Of a DNA stretch of 64,000 nt, positions 51,783-59,364 are shown piece after piece. The DNA is taken from NCBI GenBank assembly GCA_016281015.1, contig JAEEHS010000013.1:1-64000 (forward strand), written 5' to 3'. Every line of letters begins with the position of its first letter. Position 1 is the stretch's first letter. A model generated the notes under the pieces. The model saw nothing but the letters and a program-made list of their open reading frames with translations, did no database searches and was not told the DNA's origin. Made by a program: the position numbers and the translations under genes. This DNA is from Bacteroidales bacterium (GTDB lineage Bacteria > Bacteroidota > Bacteroidia > Bacteroidales > UBA932).

Positions 51783-53581
51783 TGGAACTGAGGATTCTGC
51801 CGAAGAACATCGCGGACATGATTGCGGCGGGAGAGGTCGTCCAGCGGCCCGCCTCCGTCGTGAAAGAATTGATGGAAAACGCCGTCGATGCCGGAGCCAG
51901 CGAGGTCATCGTCCGGATTACCGATGCCGGAAGGACACTCATCCAGGTCATCGACAACGGCTCGGGCATGTCGGCGGACGATGCCGTCGTCTGTTTCGAG
52001 CGCCACGCCACCTCCAAGCTTTCCACGGCGGAAGACCTCCATCACATCCTGACCTACGGCTTCCGCGGAGAGGCGCTCGCGTCCATCGCGGCCGTCTCGG
52101 AAGTCACCCTGAAAACCCGCCGGGAGGGAGACGAAGTCGCGACGGAAGTCATCTTCGCCGGCAGCGAGCACCGGAGCACCCGCGAGTGCGCCGCTCCGAA
52201 AGGCTCCTCCTTCAGCGTCCGGAATCTCTTCTACAACATCCCCGCCCGCCGGAAATTCCTCAAGAGCGACAGCGTGGAACTGCGGCATATCGTCGAAGAG
52301 TTCCAGCGGGTCGCCCTGACCTGCCCCCAGACGGCCTTCACCCTGCGCGCCAACGAGCGGGACATCCATGTCCTGAAGCCTGCCAAGAGCCTGAAATACC
52401 GGATTATGGACCTGTTGGGGAGCCATGTCGTCGGCGAAGTGGTGGACATCAGCGCCGAAACCAGCCTCGTCCGTATCGAAGGCTATGTCGGCCGGAGCGA
52501 GTCTGCCAAAAAGACCCTCGGCAACCAGTTCCTCTTTGTCAACGGCCGCTTCTTCCGGAGCCCGTATCTCCACAAGGCCGTGATGAAAGCCTATGAAGGC
52601 CTGATCCCGGAAGGGACCACCCCTTCCTATTTCGTTTACCTGGAAGTGGACCCCGCCGAAATCGACGTCAACATCCACCCCACCAAGACCGAAATCAAAT
52701 TCGAGGAGGATTCCGTCATCTTCCAGACCCTCTACGCCTGTATCAAGGAATCCCTGGGAAGGAACGCCATCGCCGGAAGCATCGATTTCGACAACCCCGA
52801 AGTGCGGGAAATGCCGCTGGTATCACCCTCCTTCGAGTCCTGGCGCCCCGCCGACATCCCCGCCGGAGACCCGACGTACAACCCCTTCTCGGAAGGCACT
52901 TTCGCCTCCTTCCCGAAAGCGGAAGAGCCCCGCACCGGCGGCGGTAATTACGATTTCAGCCGCCATGTCGACAAGAGCGACAACTACGGCGTCCTCTTTG
53001 AAGAGCGGAGCCTCCCCACGTCCCAGATCCTGACCCTCCAGGGGCGCTTCATCCTGGTCCCGTCCCCTTCCGGGGTCATGGCGGTCCATGTCCGCCGCGC
53101 CCGCGAACGGATTCTCTACGAGCGTTTCCTTAAGGTCCTTTCCGGCAGCATGCGGGGTACCCAGACCGCCCTCTTCCCGGTGAAGGTCACCGTCGGCGTG
53201 GACGGACGGCTGCTCATGGACGCCCACCAGGACCTCCTTCGCAATCTGGGATTCGACATCGACCCCTTCGGGACCGACACCATCGTCGTCAACGGCGTCC
53301 CGGAAGGCTTCGACGCCGAACCCGGAAAAGTCGAAGCCCTGGTTGGAGACCTGCAGCGCATCCTTGCGGAAGACGCCTCGGGCCTCCCGGAGATGATGCA
53401 GCAGTCTCTCGCCCAGAAATTCGCCCTCCTCGGAGCCAGCGGCGGTGAAAGGGTACTCTCCCCGACGGATGCCCGCGCCCTCGTGGACTCCCTCCTGCAG
53501 ACCGGAGCGCCGGAATTCACCCCCTCCGGCCGGCGGATTATCTCCACCCTGTCCCTCGACGAACTCGAAAAAAGATTCTGA
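51782..53581 (+). CDS. mutL: DNA mismatch repair protein MutL
   Basis: The 599-residue protein has the GHKL ATPase motifs: E29...N33 in KELMENAVDAGA, DNGSGM (58-63), RHATSKL and GFRGEALASI (93-102). The C-terminal domain contains a degenerate form of the endonuclease motif DQHA(X)2E(X)4E: the matching stretch is HVRRARERILYE (436-447), where the Asp is replaced and only the Glu positions remain. A CPHGRP motif is also absent. This copy may thus lack nicking activity. It recruits downstream repair factors after MutS binds a mismatch. Confidence 0.95.
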   Translation: MELRILPKNIADMIAAGEVVQRPASVVKELMENAVDAGASEVIVRITDAGRTLIQVIDNGSGMSADDAVVCFERHATSKLSTAEDLHHILTYGFRGEALASIAAVSEVTLKTRREGDEVATEVIFAGSEHRSTRECAAPKGSSFSVRNLFYNIPARRKFLKSDSVELRHIVEEFQRVALTCPQTAFTLRANERDIHVLKPAKSLKYRIMDLLGSHVVGEVVDISAETSLVRIEGYVGRSESAKKTLGNQFLFVNGRFFRSPYLHKAVMKAYEGLIPEGTTPSYFVYLEVDPAEIDVNIHPTKTEIKFEEDSVIFQTLYACIKESLGRNAIAGSIDFDNPEVREMPLVSPSFESWRPADIPAGDPTYNPFSEGTFASFPKAEEPRTGGGNYDFSRHVDKSDNYGVLFEERSLPTSQILTLQGRFILVPSPSGVMAVHVRRARERILYERFLKVLSGSMRGTQTALFPVKVTVGVDGRLLMDAHQDLLRNLGFDIDPFGTDTIVVNGVPEGFDAEPGKVEALVGDLQRILAEDASGLPEMMQQSLAQKFALLGASGGERVLSPTDARALVDSLLQTGAPEFTPSGRRIISTLSLDELEKRF

Positions 53582-53584
53582 CGC

Positions 53585-54259
53585 ATGAACTATTATTCCC
53601 AAGGCAGTTTCCTGTCCAACATACCGGTCGTAACCAAAAATCTGCTGATCATCAACCTTGTGATGTACATCGCGACGGTGATCAACGAAGAGTTCATGGT
53701 ATCGACTTTTGCGATGTTCTACCCGGGGTCGCCCTTCTTCCGCTTCTGGCAGCCGCTGACCTATATGTTCATGCACGGCGGGTTCTGGCATATCTTCTTC
53801 AACATGTACACCCTCGTGATGTTCGGCATGGCGGTGGAGCGGACCATCGGGACGCGGAACTTCCTCATTTTTTACTTTGTCACAGGGCTCGGTGCCATGG
53901 CCCTGCACACCGGGGTGGAATATCTCCAGGCCAGCCATTACCTCGCATCGGAGACCCCTGCCGGCCAGGTTGCCTACGCCCAGCTCCTCAGGACCCCGAT
54001 GCTGGGAGCTTCCGGCGCCATCTATGGCATCCTCGTCGCCTTCGCGATGCTTTATCCCGATGCCCGGATGACCCTGATCTTCCCGCCCATCACCCTGGAC
54101 GCGAAATGGTGGGTCGGCATCTTCATTGTGATCGAACTCGTGACCGGCATCACGGGGACCCAGATGGGCGTTGCACATTTCGCCCACCTCGGCGGCGCCT
54201 TGCTGGGCTTCCTGCTGATTTTCTTCTGGCGTAAAAGCGGAAAACTTTGGCGCAGGTAA
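53585..54259 (+). CDS. Rhomboid-family intramembrane serine protease
   Basis: The 224-residue protein has about six membrane segments and the rhomboid dyad S143 (GASGAIYG) and H201 (HFAHLGGA). The HGGFWHIFFNMYTL loop-1 region is also typical. It cuts membrane proteins within or next to the bilayer. It lies 3 nt after mutL and overlaps the next gene, so expression is linked to that cluster, but a functional link is not evident. Confidence 0.93.
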   Translation: MNYYSQGSFLSNIPVVTKNLLIINLVMYIATVINEEFMVSTFAMFYPGSPFFRFWQPLTYMFMHGGFWHIFFNMYTLVMFGMAVERTIGTRNFLIFYFVTGLGAMALHTGVEYLQASHYLASETPAGQVAYAQLLRTPMLGASGAIYGILVAFAMLYPDARMTLIFPPITLDAKWWVGIFIVIELVTGITGTQMGVAHFAHLGGALLGFLLIFFWRKSGKLWRR

Positions 54260-55305
54260 AACGACACTGGTTCTCCCGGCTTAGCTTTGCCGCGGCGGTG
54301 CTGATTACAGCAGCGCTGCTTGCCTTGAGCTATGCCTCCGCCCTCGTCAACCCGGCCCGGTTCTGGCTTTTCAGCCTTGCGGGACTCCTGTACGTGCCGC
54401 TCGCGCTTTCTGCGCTCTTCTTCCTTGTCTGGTCCATCCGGCGGCGCGCCCGCATCGGATGGGTCCTCGCCCTGACGCTCCTTCCCTCCCTCTTCCTCGC
54501 CGGCCGCTATTACCAGGTCCGGAAAGCCCCGGAAAACCCGGGAAGCGTGAAAATCGTCTCCTACAACGTCGGCCTCTTTGCCCATGGCCAGCAGGATGGG
54601 CAGCGGCTCCAGACGGCCGATTCCATCGCCGCCTGGCTCCGCACCCTGGACGCCGACGTCATCTGCCTTCAGGAATTCTACCTGCCGAACAGTCTGGGCA
54701 TGGACGCCTGGCTCCATCACGCCTTCCCCGGCTATCATCCTGATTATTATGTGCTTACAGGGAAAAACGGGCATGCCGGCAACGTCACGCTGAGCCGGCT
54801 TCCCGTCGAAGGAAAGGGAAAGATGGTCTTCGAAAAATCCACCAATATGGCCCTGTACACGGACGTCCGTTTCCCGGGCGGGCTGCGGCGCATCTACAAC
54901 TGCCATTTCGAGAGTTACAACATTTCCCTGCGGCACATCGTGGGGTCCATGGACGAAGAGACCGCGGAAGACACCGGACGGAAAATGCGCCGGTCCATCC
55001 GCGTACGCCCCCTCCAGGTGGACGCCGTCCTCCAGGACATCGGGGGCAGCGCGCTTCCCTCCCTGGTCGTGGGCGATTTCAACGACACCCCGCTCTCCTA
55101 CACCTACCACCGGCTCTGCCGGGGCCGCCGGGATTCCTTTGTGGCCGCAGGTAGCGGATTCGGAGCGACCTACCGGGAGGGGTGGCCGCTGCTGCGCATT
55201 GATTATCTGTTATTTCCAAAGGACCTGACCCTCCGCACGCACGAAACGCCGAAGCTGCCCTGGTCCGACCATTATCCCGTACTTGTCACCTGCGATGAAA
55301 GCTGA
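54247..55305 (+). CDS. Membrane-anchored endonuclease/exonuclease/phosphatase family protein
   Basis: The 352-residue protein has about three N-terminal membrane segments (to ~90) and then an EEP domain: VSYNVGLF, VICLQEFY (metal Glu), NCHFES, VVGDFNDTP (Asp/Asn) and PWSDHYPVLV (Asp-His). The start is TTG at 54247, overlapping the rhomboid stop by 13 nt. The catalytic domain should lie in the periplasm. The substrate is unknown: DNA, phospholipid or another phosphodiester. Confidence 0.88.
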   Translation: MAQVKRHWFSRLSFAAAVLITAALLALSYASALVNPARFWLFSLAGLLYVPLALSALFFLVWSIRRRARIGWVLALTLLPSLFLAGRYYQVRKAPENPGSVKIVSYNVGLFAHGQQDGQRLQTADSIAAWLRTLDADVICLQEFYLPNSLGMDAWLHHAFPGYHPDYYVLTGKNGHAGNVTLSRLPVEGKGKMVFEKSTNMALYTDVRFPGGLRRIYNCHFESYNISLRHIVGSMDEETAEDTGRKMRRSIRVRPLQVDAVLQDIGGSALPSLVVGDFNDTPLSYTYHRLCRGRRDSFVAAGSGFGATYREGWPLLRIDYLLFPKDLTLRTHETPKLPWSDHYPVLVTCDES

Positions 55306-55897
55306 AGAAATCTTTGACGGCGCCCTCCGGACCCTCCGGGAGGGCGGGACCCTCCTTTACCCGACCGACACGGTCTGGGGACTCGGCTGCGATGCCACCT
55401 GCCCCGAGGCCGTTGCCCGCATCTATGAAATCAAGCGCCGGAGCGAGGCCAAGTCGCTGGTGCTGCTGGCCTCGGACCTCGACATGGTCGCGAAATACAT
55501 CCGCCAGATCCCCTCCATCGCCATCGACCTCGTGGAGGTCAACGATGCGCCGATGACCCTCATCTACCCCGGGGCCATCGCGGGAGAGGCCGGAACAGCC
55601 GGCGACCGCTGGCACCTGGCGTGGAACGCCGTGGCCGAGGACGGCTCCGTCGGCATCCGGATTCCCCTTTCCGAGTGGTGCAAGCAATTGATTTTCAAAT
55701 TCGGCCGTCCCATCGTTTCGACCTCGGCGAACCTCTCCGGCGAGTCCACCCCGCAGCGCTTCAGCGACATCGTCCCCGAAATCAAGCAGGCCGTGGACTT
55801 CGTCGTCCCGCCTTCCGTAGACAAAGAATCCACCGGCAAAGCCTCCCAGATTCTAAAGGTCGGCCTTACCGGTGAAATCGAAATTATCCGGAAGTAA
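55295..55897 (+). CDS. L-threonylcarbamoyladenylate synthase (Sua5/YrdC family)
   Basis: The 200-residue enzyme makes threonylcarbamoyl-AMP for the universal t6A37 tRNA modification. Motifs: YPTDTVWGLGCD, the KRRSEAKSLVLL binding patch and STSANLSGE. The ATG at 55295 overlaps the end of the EEP gene by 11 nt. Short YrdC-type length, without the extra Sua5 C-terminal domain. Confidence 0.95.
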   Translation: MKAEEIFDGALRTLREGGTLLYPTDTVWGLGCDATCPEAVARIYEIKRRSEAKSLVLLASDLDMVAKYIRQIPSIAIDLVEVNDAPMTLIYPGAIAGEAGTAGDRWHLAWNAVAEDGSVGIRIPLSEWCKQLIFKFGRPIVSTSANLSGESTPQRFSDIVPEIKQAVDFVVPPSVDKESTGKASQILKVGLTGEIEIIRK

Positions 55898-55900
55898 TCC

Positions 55901-56638
55901 TTACTTGGCGAAGACCACCGAGTGGGCTACCTTGTTCTTATCCTTCTCGATGTCGAGCTTGTTGCCGTTGGCATCGCGATCCAGACCGAGCGTAGCGGTC
56001 ACGCTGCAGTTGGAGGAGGGAGCCGCCTTGAACTCGAATTCCACGGAGCAGTTCGTATCGGCTTGAGCCGGAATCAGGTTGCCGACGGATGACCAGGCCA
56101 CGCGGTGGCCGCCGGTGATCAGGTCCAGCTTGTACAGAACGGCCCCCACGGGAGCCCATTCGCTCTTTTCATTCAGATAGACCATCTTGACGACATAGGT
56201 GCCGGCGCCATTCTTGGCGAAACTGCAATAGTCTCCGATTTCTGTCAGGGCGCCGTCCGCGGCTTTCTTGTAAATCAGGAGCTTCCAGGGAGCCACCGTA
56301 ATTTCGCCTTCGTAAGACTCGACGCTCTTGTCATTGCGGGCGCTGGTGGTCAGACGAACTTTGTACTGCTTGTTCGCATTGGCCGGCAGATTGAACCGGG
56401 CCACGCAGTTCTTGCCCTGCTCGTTGTACTCGAGCGAGACCAGATCCTTGGAATCCGTCGCGATTTTCCAGTCCACGTCATCCTTGTAGGTCAAGCCCAG
56501 GAAAGCCGCCTGGCCGTCATAGACCGTATTACCGGAAAAGACGAAGGTCAGGCTGTTGCTCATCGCATCCAGCACAGCCTCGCAGGAAGTAGCGGTCAGC
56601 ATGGTCGCCGCAAGGGCCAAAAGAAGCAATTTTTTCAT
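55901..56638 (-). CDS. Hypothetical lipoprotein
   Basis: The 245-residue lipoprotein (TATSC, Cys19) is made mainly of beta strands with no recognised domain. It has its own promoter (TATATTTG) and is convergent with the threonylcarbamoyl-AMP synthase gene. The Ig-like look of the N-terminal half (DVDWKIATDSKDLVSLEYN) recalls BACON-like domains, but the match is weak. Confidence 0.75.
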   Translation of the reverse strand: MKKLLLLALAATMLTATSCEAVLDAMSNSLTFVFSGNTVYDGQAAFLGLTYKDDVDWKIATDSKDLVSLEYNEQGKNCVARFNLPANANKQYKVRLTTSARNDKSVESYEGEITVAPWKLLIYKKAADGALTEIGDYCSFAKNGAGTYVVKMVYLNEKSEWAPVGAVLYKLDLITGGHRVAWSSVGNLIPAQADTNCSVEFEFKAAPSSNCSVTATLGLDRDANGNKLDIEKDKNKVAHSVVFAK

Positions 56639-56663
56639 ATTCTTCAGTTTTACAGTTATGGGA

Positions 56664-56671
56664 CAAATATA
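56664..56671 (-). promoter_or_regulatory. -7 box of the 55901-56638 lipoprotein gene
   Basis: TATATTTG on the minus strand with a leader of about 25 nt. No clear -33 box; it lies next to the stop of rsmE. Confidence 0.5.
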
Positions 56672-56679
56672 AGCTTTTT

Positions 56680-57393
56680 TTACATAAATCGAAAATAAAC
56701 CGCTTCTGCGGCGGTGACCCCGGCAGTTTCGGTCCTCAGACGCGACGGCCCGAGGCTGACCGGGATGTAGCCCATGCGGACGGCAAGACGGGCCTCTTCG
56801 GGCGAAAAATCACCCTCGGGGCCGATGAGGATGGTGATATCCGTCTCCTCAGAGGCGGCGAGAACCTCCTTGATGCTCCGCCGCTGCACCTCCCCCTCGA
56901 AACAGTAGGCGATCATTTTCAGAGCGCCCCGCTCTTCCCGAAGGAAGTCGCTGACACTCAGGGGCTCCCGGATTTCCGGGAGGGCAGCCTTGAGGGACTG
57001 TTTGGTCGCGGAGAGGGCGATGCGCCTGGCCCGCTCCGTCTTATAAACCTTTCGCTCGGAGCGCTCCCCGATGAGCGGGACGATACGGTCGACGCCGATT
57101 TCCACCGCTTTTTCCACCATCCACTCGAAGCGCTCGTTGTTCTTGGTCGGGCAGCAGCCGAGGGTCAGGCGGTAGGGATGGGCACCCCAGAAGGGGATTT
57201 TCTCCAGAATGGCCGCCTCGGCTCCCTTCGGATTGTCATCCGTCAGGCGGCAGCGGTAGAGCGTCCCTTCCCCGTCGATGACGTGGACCTCGTCTCCGCT
57301 CCGGCGGCGAAGGACCCTTACAAGATGGGCCGATTCCTCAGCGTCCAGCCGGCAGGCCTTTCCGTCCACATCATATGCATAAAAGATTTCCAT
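56680..57393 (-). CDS. rsmE: 16S rRNA m3U1498 methyltransferase RsmE
   Basis: The 237-residue SPOUT methyltransferase has the end motifs LIGPEGDFSPEEARLA and SLGPSRLRTETA that form the SAM-binding knot, and QSLKAALPEI in the middle. The start ATG at 57393 gives the family's usual N terminus (MEIFYAYDVDG) and lies 4 nt after the -7 box; longer in-frame extensions cross the promoter. Confidence 0.95.
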   Translation of the reverse strand: MEIFYAYDVDGKACRLDAEESAHLVRVLRRRSGDEVHVIDGEGTLYRCRLTDDNPKGAEAAILEKIPFWGAHPYRLTLGCCPTKNNERFEWMVEKAVEIGVDRIVPLIGERSERKVYKTERARRIALSATKQSLKAALPEIREPLSVSDFLREERGALKMIAYCFEGEVQRRSIKEVLAASEETDITILIGPEGDFSPEEARLAVRMGYIPVSLGPSRLRTETAGVTAAEAVYFRFM

Positions 57394-57397
57394 AGGA

Positions 57398-57426
57398 CAA
57401 AGATACGGGATTTTTCCGTATTTTTG
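57398..57426. promoter_or_regulatory. Divergent -7 boxes of rsmE and the phosphoesterase gene
   Basis: TATCTTTG (minus, 57398-57405) is followed by TCCT and ATG. TATTTTTG (plus, 57419-57426) is followed by CACC and ATG. Both genes would give mRNAs beginning at or next to the start codon. The start codons are only 37 bp apart. Confidence 0.6.
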
Positions 57427-57430
57427 CACC

Positions 57431-57922
57431 ATGTTTATCGGACTTCTCTCAGACACGCACGGGCTCTTCTCGAGCGAGTTCCGCGATTTCCTCGCCCCGG
57501 TGGATGCAATCTGGCATGCCGGCGACTTTGGCGGCGGGCTGGATACGGAAACGGAAATCGCCGCATTCAAGCCCCTTCTCGGGGTTATCGGCAACTGTGA
57601 CGACCGCCGCCTGCTGGACCGCTGCCCGCTTTTTCGTTTCTGGGACTGCGAGGGGATGAAAATCCTGATGACCCATATCGGCGGATCGCCCGGGCACTAC
57701 TATCCGGAAGCGGCGGACTTGATACGCACCTATCGTCCTGACATCTTCGTCTGCGGCCACTCCCACATCCTCAAAGTTATGAATGATAAGCAGTATAATC
57801 TATTGTATATCAATCCTGGCGCCGCCGGGATGCTGGGCTGGCACCCGGTTCGGACGGCACTTCGCTTTCAGATTGACAGCGGAAGCATCCACGATATGGA
57901 GGTTTTCAATTTAAAAAAATAA
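57431..57922 (+). CDS. YfcE/MJ0936-family metallophosphoesterase
   Basis: The 163-residue calcineurin-like phosphoesterase has all metal motifs: SDTHG (D8, H10), HAGDFGG, GNCDDR, THIGG and CGHSHI. Enzymes of this family cleave phosphodiesters such as cyclic nucleotides or act as phosphatases; the in vivo substrate is usually unknown. Confidence 0.92.
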   Translation: MFIGLLSDTHGLFSSEFRDFLAPVDAIWHAGDFGGGLDTETEIAAFKPLLGVIGNCDDRRLLDRCPLFRFWDCEGMKILMTHIGGSPGHYYPEAADLIRTYRPDIFVCGHSHILKVMNDKQYNLLYINPGAAGMLGWHPVRTALRFQIDSGSIHDMEVFNLKK

Positions 57923-57930
57923 AAAAACCT

Positions 57931-57961
57931 TTTGCAGTATCGAAAATAAGCCCTACATTTG
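57931..57961 (+). promoter_or_regulatory. Promoter of the small Cys-rich lipoprotein gene
   Basis: -33 TTTG (57931-57934), 19 bp, -7 TACATTTG (57954-57961). The leader of about 50 nt includes the palindrome TTAACTAGTTAA. Confidence 0.75.
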
Positions 57962-58013
57962 CACTTGCAAATTTGTGAACAACTTTTAGTTTAACTAGTT
58001 AATATTTATTACC

Positions 58014-58283
58014 ATGAAGAAAGTTTTTATGTCCATCGCGATGGTTGCCATGATGGTTGCCGCCGCCAGCTGCGGAAACAACAACAGCAAGAAGGCCGAA
58101 GAGGCTGCTGAACCCGCCAAGGAGTGCGCCAAAGAGTGCGACAAGAAGTGCGAAGATGAGGCCCAGACCATCGAGCAGGCCGTCAAGGAAGGTGCAGAGG
58201 CCGTTAAGGACGCTGCTACCGAGAAGGCTGTCGAGGGTGTCAACGCCGCCGCCGACGCTGCTGTCAACGCCATCAAGAAGTAA
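58014..58283 (+). CDS. Small helical lipoprotein with CxxxCxxxC pattern
   Basis: The 89-residue lipoprotein (AASC, Cys20) has a mature part that is Ala/Glu/Lys-rich and predicted helical. Three further cysteines at 38, 42 and 46 are spaced by four, so they line one side of a helix and could bind a metal or form disulfides. It has its own strong promoter and terminator, suggesting high expression. No family is recognised. Confidence 0.85.
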   Translation: MKKVFMSIAMVAMMVAAASCGNNNSKKAEEAAEPAKECAKECDKKCEDEAQTIEQAVKEGAEAVKDAATEKAVEGVNAAADAAVNAIKK

Positions 58284-58307
58284 TTCCTGAGCGAACAGAA
58301 AACAAGA

Positions 58308-58338
58308 ATCCCTGGCCACGCGGTCAGGGATTTTTTTT
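58308..58338 (+). terminator. Terminator of the small lipoprotein gene
   Basis: Stem ATCCCTG/CAGGGAT (58308-58314, 58325-58331) followed by a T-tract of eight. It lies 24 nt after the stop. Confidence 0.9.
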
Positions 58339-58347
58339 GGTGATGGA

Positions 58348-58629
58348 TTATTCGCCGAGGCCTTTCTTGACAGCGGCGCTGAGCCGGTCATACAGCGCAT
58401 CGACCTTTTCGAGGAGTTCTTTGCGGATGGCATCGAAATAAGCCCGTTTGGCTCCTTCCGGCTTGCCGAGACGGTCGCGAAGGCCGTTGTACAGGTCCAC
58501 GGCCTCGTCAATGAGGTCCGTCACTTCTTCCGCATTCTTTCCGGGATTGATTTCGAGGAAAATCGAGCAGTCGTCTACAAATGCACCGATTACGTATTCG
58601 ATGTCTTTCTTGATGTCACGAAGATTCAT
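58348..58629 (-). CDS. Small conserved cytoplasmic protein, hypothetical
   Basis: The 93-residue protein has no signal peptide and an all-helical look (MNLRDIKKDIEYVIGAFVDD start; KELLEKVDALYDRLSAAVKKG end). Short helical proteins with this MNLRDIKKDI start are common in Bacteroidales, but no function is known. It has its own promoter (TATATTTG at 58657-58664). Confidence 0.82.
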   Translation of the reverse strand: MNLRDIKKDIEYVIGAFVDDCSIFLEINPGKNAEEVTDLIDEAVDLYNGLRDRLGKPEGAKRAYFDAIRKELLEKVDALYDRLSAAVKKGLGE

Positions 58630-58656
58630 TTCTTTCTGTGTTTAGATTTCAATGTA

Positions 58657-58664
58657 CAAATATA
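58657..58664 (-). promoter_or_regulatory. -7 box of the 58348-58629 gene
   Basis: TATATTTG on the minus strand, 27 nt before the start codon. It lies just past the stop of the deformylase gene. Confidence 0.55.
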
Positions 58665-58674
58665 ACATTTTTTT

Positions 58675-59364
58675 TCATTGTCCCCACCACAGCGGTTTTT
58701 TGTAGGAAAATTCTTCCCGTTCCTGCTGCCAGGCGGGGCTGACGAAAGTAGAATCCACGCGGTCGATGTAGAGGATTCCGTCGAGGTGGTCACATTCGTG
58801 TTGGAAAATGACCGCGGTATAGCCTGAAATTTCTTCCCGGCAGCTCTCCCCGGTCTGAGGGTCCAGATAGGAAAGAGTCACGCCCTGGTAACGGGCCGGT
58901 TCTCCGCGCAGCGGCGGGACGCTCAGGCATCCCTCCCCGCCCCGCTCCAACGGCCCCCATAGGCTGTCCAGACGGGGATTGATGTAACACTCGAAAGGCT
59001 CTCCTTCCTTATCGAAACGCTGGACCCAGATGATGCGGCGGTTGATGCCGACCTGCGGCGCCGCAATCCCGACCCCGTCCTGGGAAGGATGCCGGACTGT
59101 ATGGAGCATCTTGGCAGTCAAACGCTTGAGGAGGGCGCTCCGGAGCATCTGCGGCGTGACGTCCTTCGATGGGGTCCGGAGAATCAGGCTGTCCTCCGGA
59201 AGGACCGTTACATACAGGAGCGAATCCGAACGGATGATGATTTTCCGCTCCCATTCGGTCCATCCGGACCGGTCCCGGCGGAAAATGCCGACAAGAACCG
59301 CCACGGCGGCAAGGGAGAGAAACGATACGGCGGCGATGCGCCCGATTTTTTTCCAATGGATCAT
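58675..59364 (-). CDS. Membrane-anchored peptide deformylase homologue
   Basis: The 229-residue protein has all three deformylase motifs: GVGIAAPQVG (97-106), EGCLSVP (144-150, metal Cys146) and QHECDHL (188-194; His189, Glu190, His193). Unlike the usual cytosolic enzyme of ~180 residues it starts with a basic N terminus and a hydrophobic segment (about 9-27), followed by about 65 extra residues. It should thus be anchored in the inner membrane with the enzyme domain in the periplasm, or be exported. Its start overlaps the radA stop (ATGA). It may be a second copy beside a normal Def, with an unknown substrate. Confidence 0.85.
   Translation of the reverse strand: MIHWKKIGRIAAVSFLSLAAVAVLVGIFRRDRSGWTEWERKIIIRSDSLLYVTVLPEDSLILRTPSKDVTPQMLRSALLKRLTAKMLHTVRHPSQDGVGIAAPQVGINRRIIWVQRFDKEGEPFECYINPRLDSLWGPLERGGEGCLSVPPLRGEPARYQGVTLSYLDPQTGESCREEISGYTAVIFQHECDHLDGILYIDRVDSTFVSPAWQQEREEFSYKKPLWWGQ

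Noticed and set aside
57981..57996. Palindrome TTAACTAGTTAA upstream of the small lipoprotein
   Set aside because: Short AT-rich palindrome likely by chance within a promoter leader; no second copy seen.
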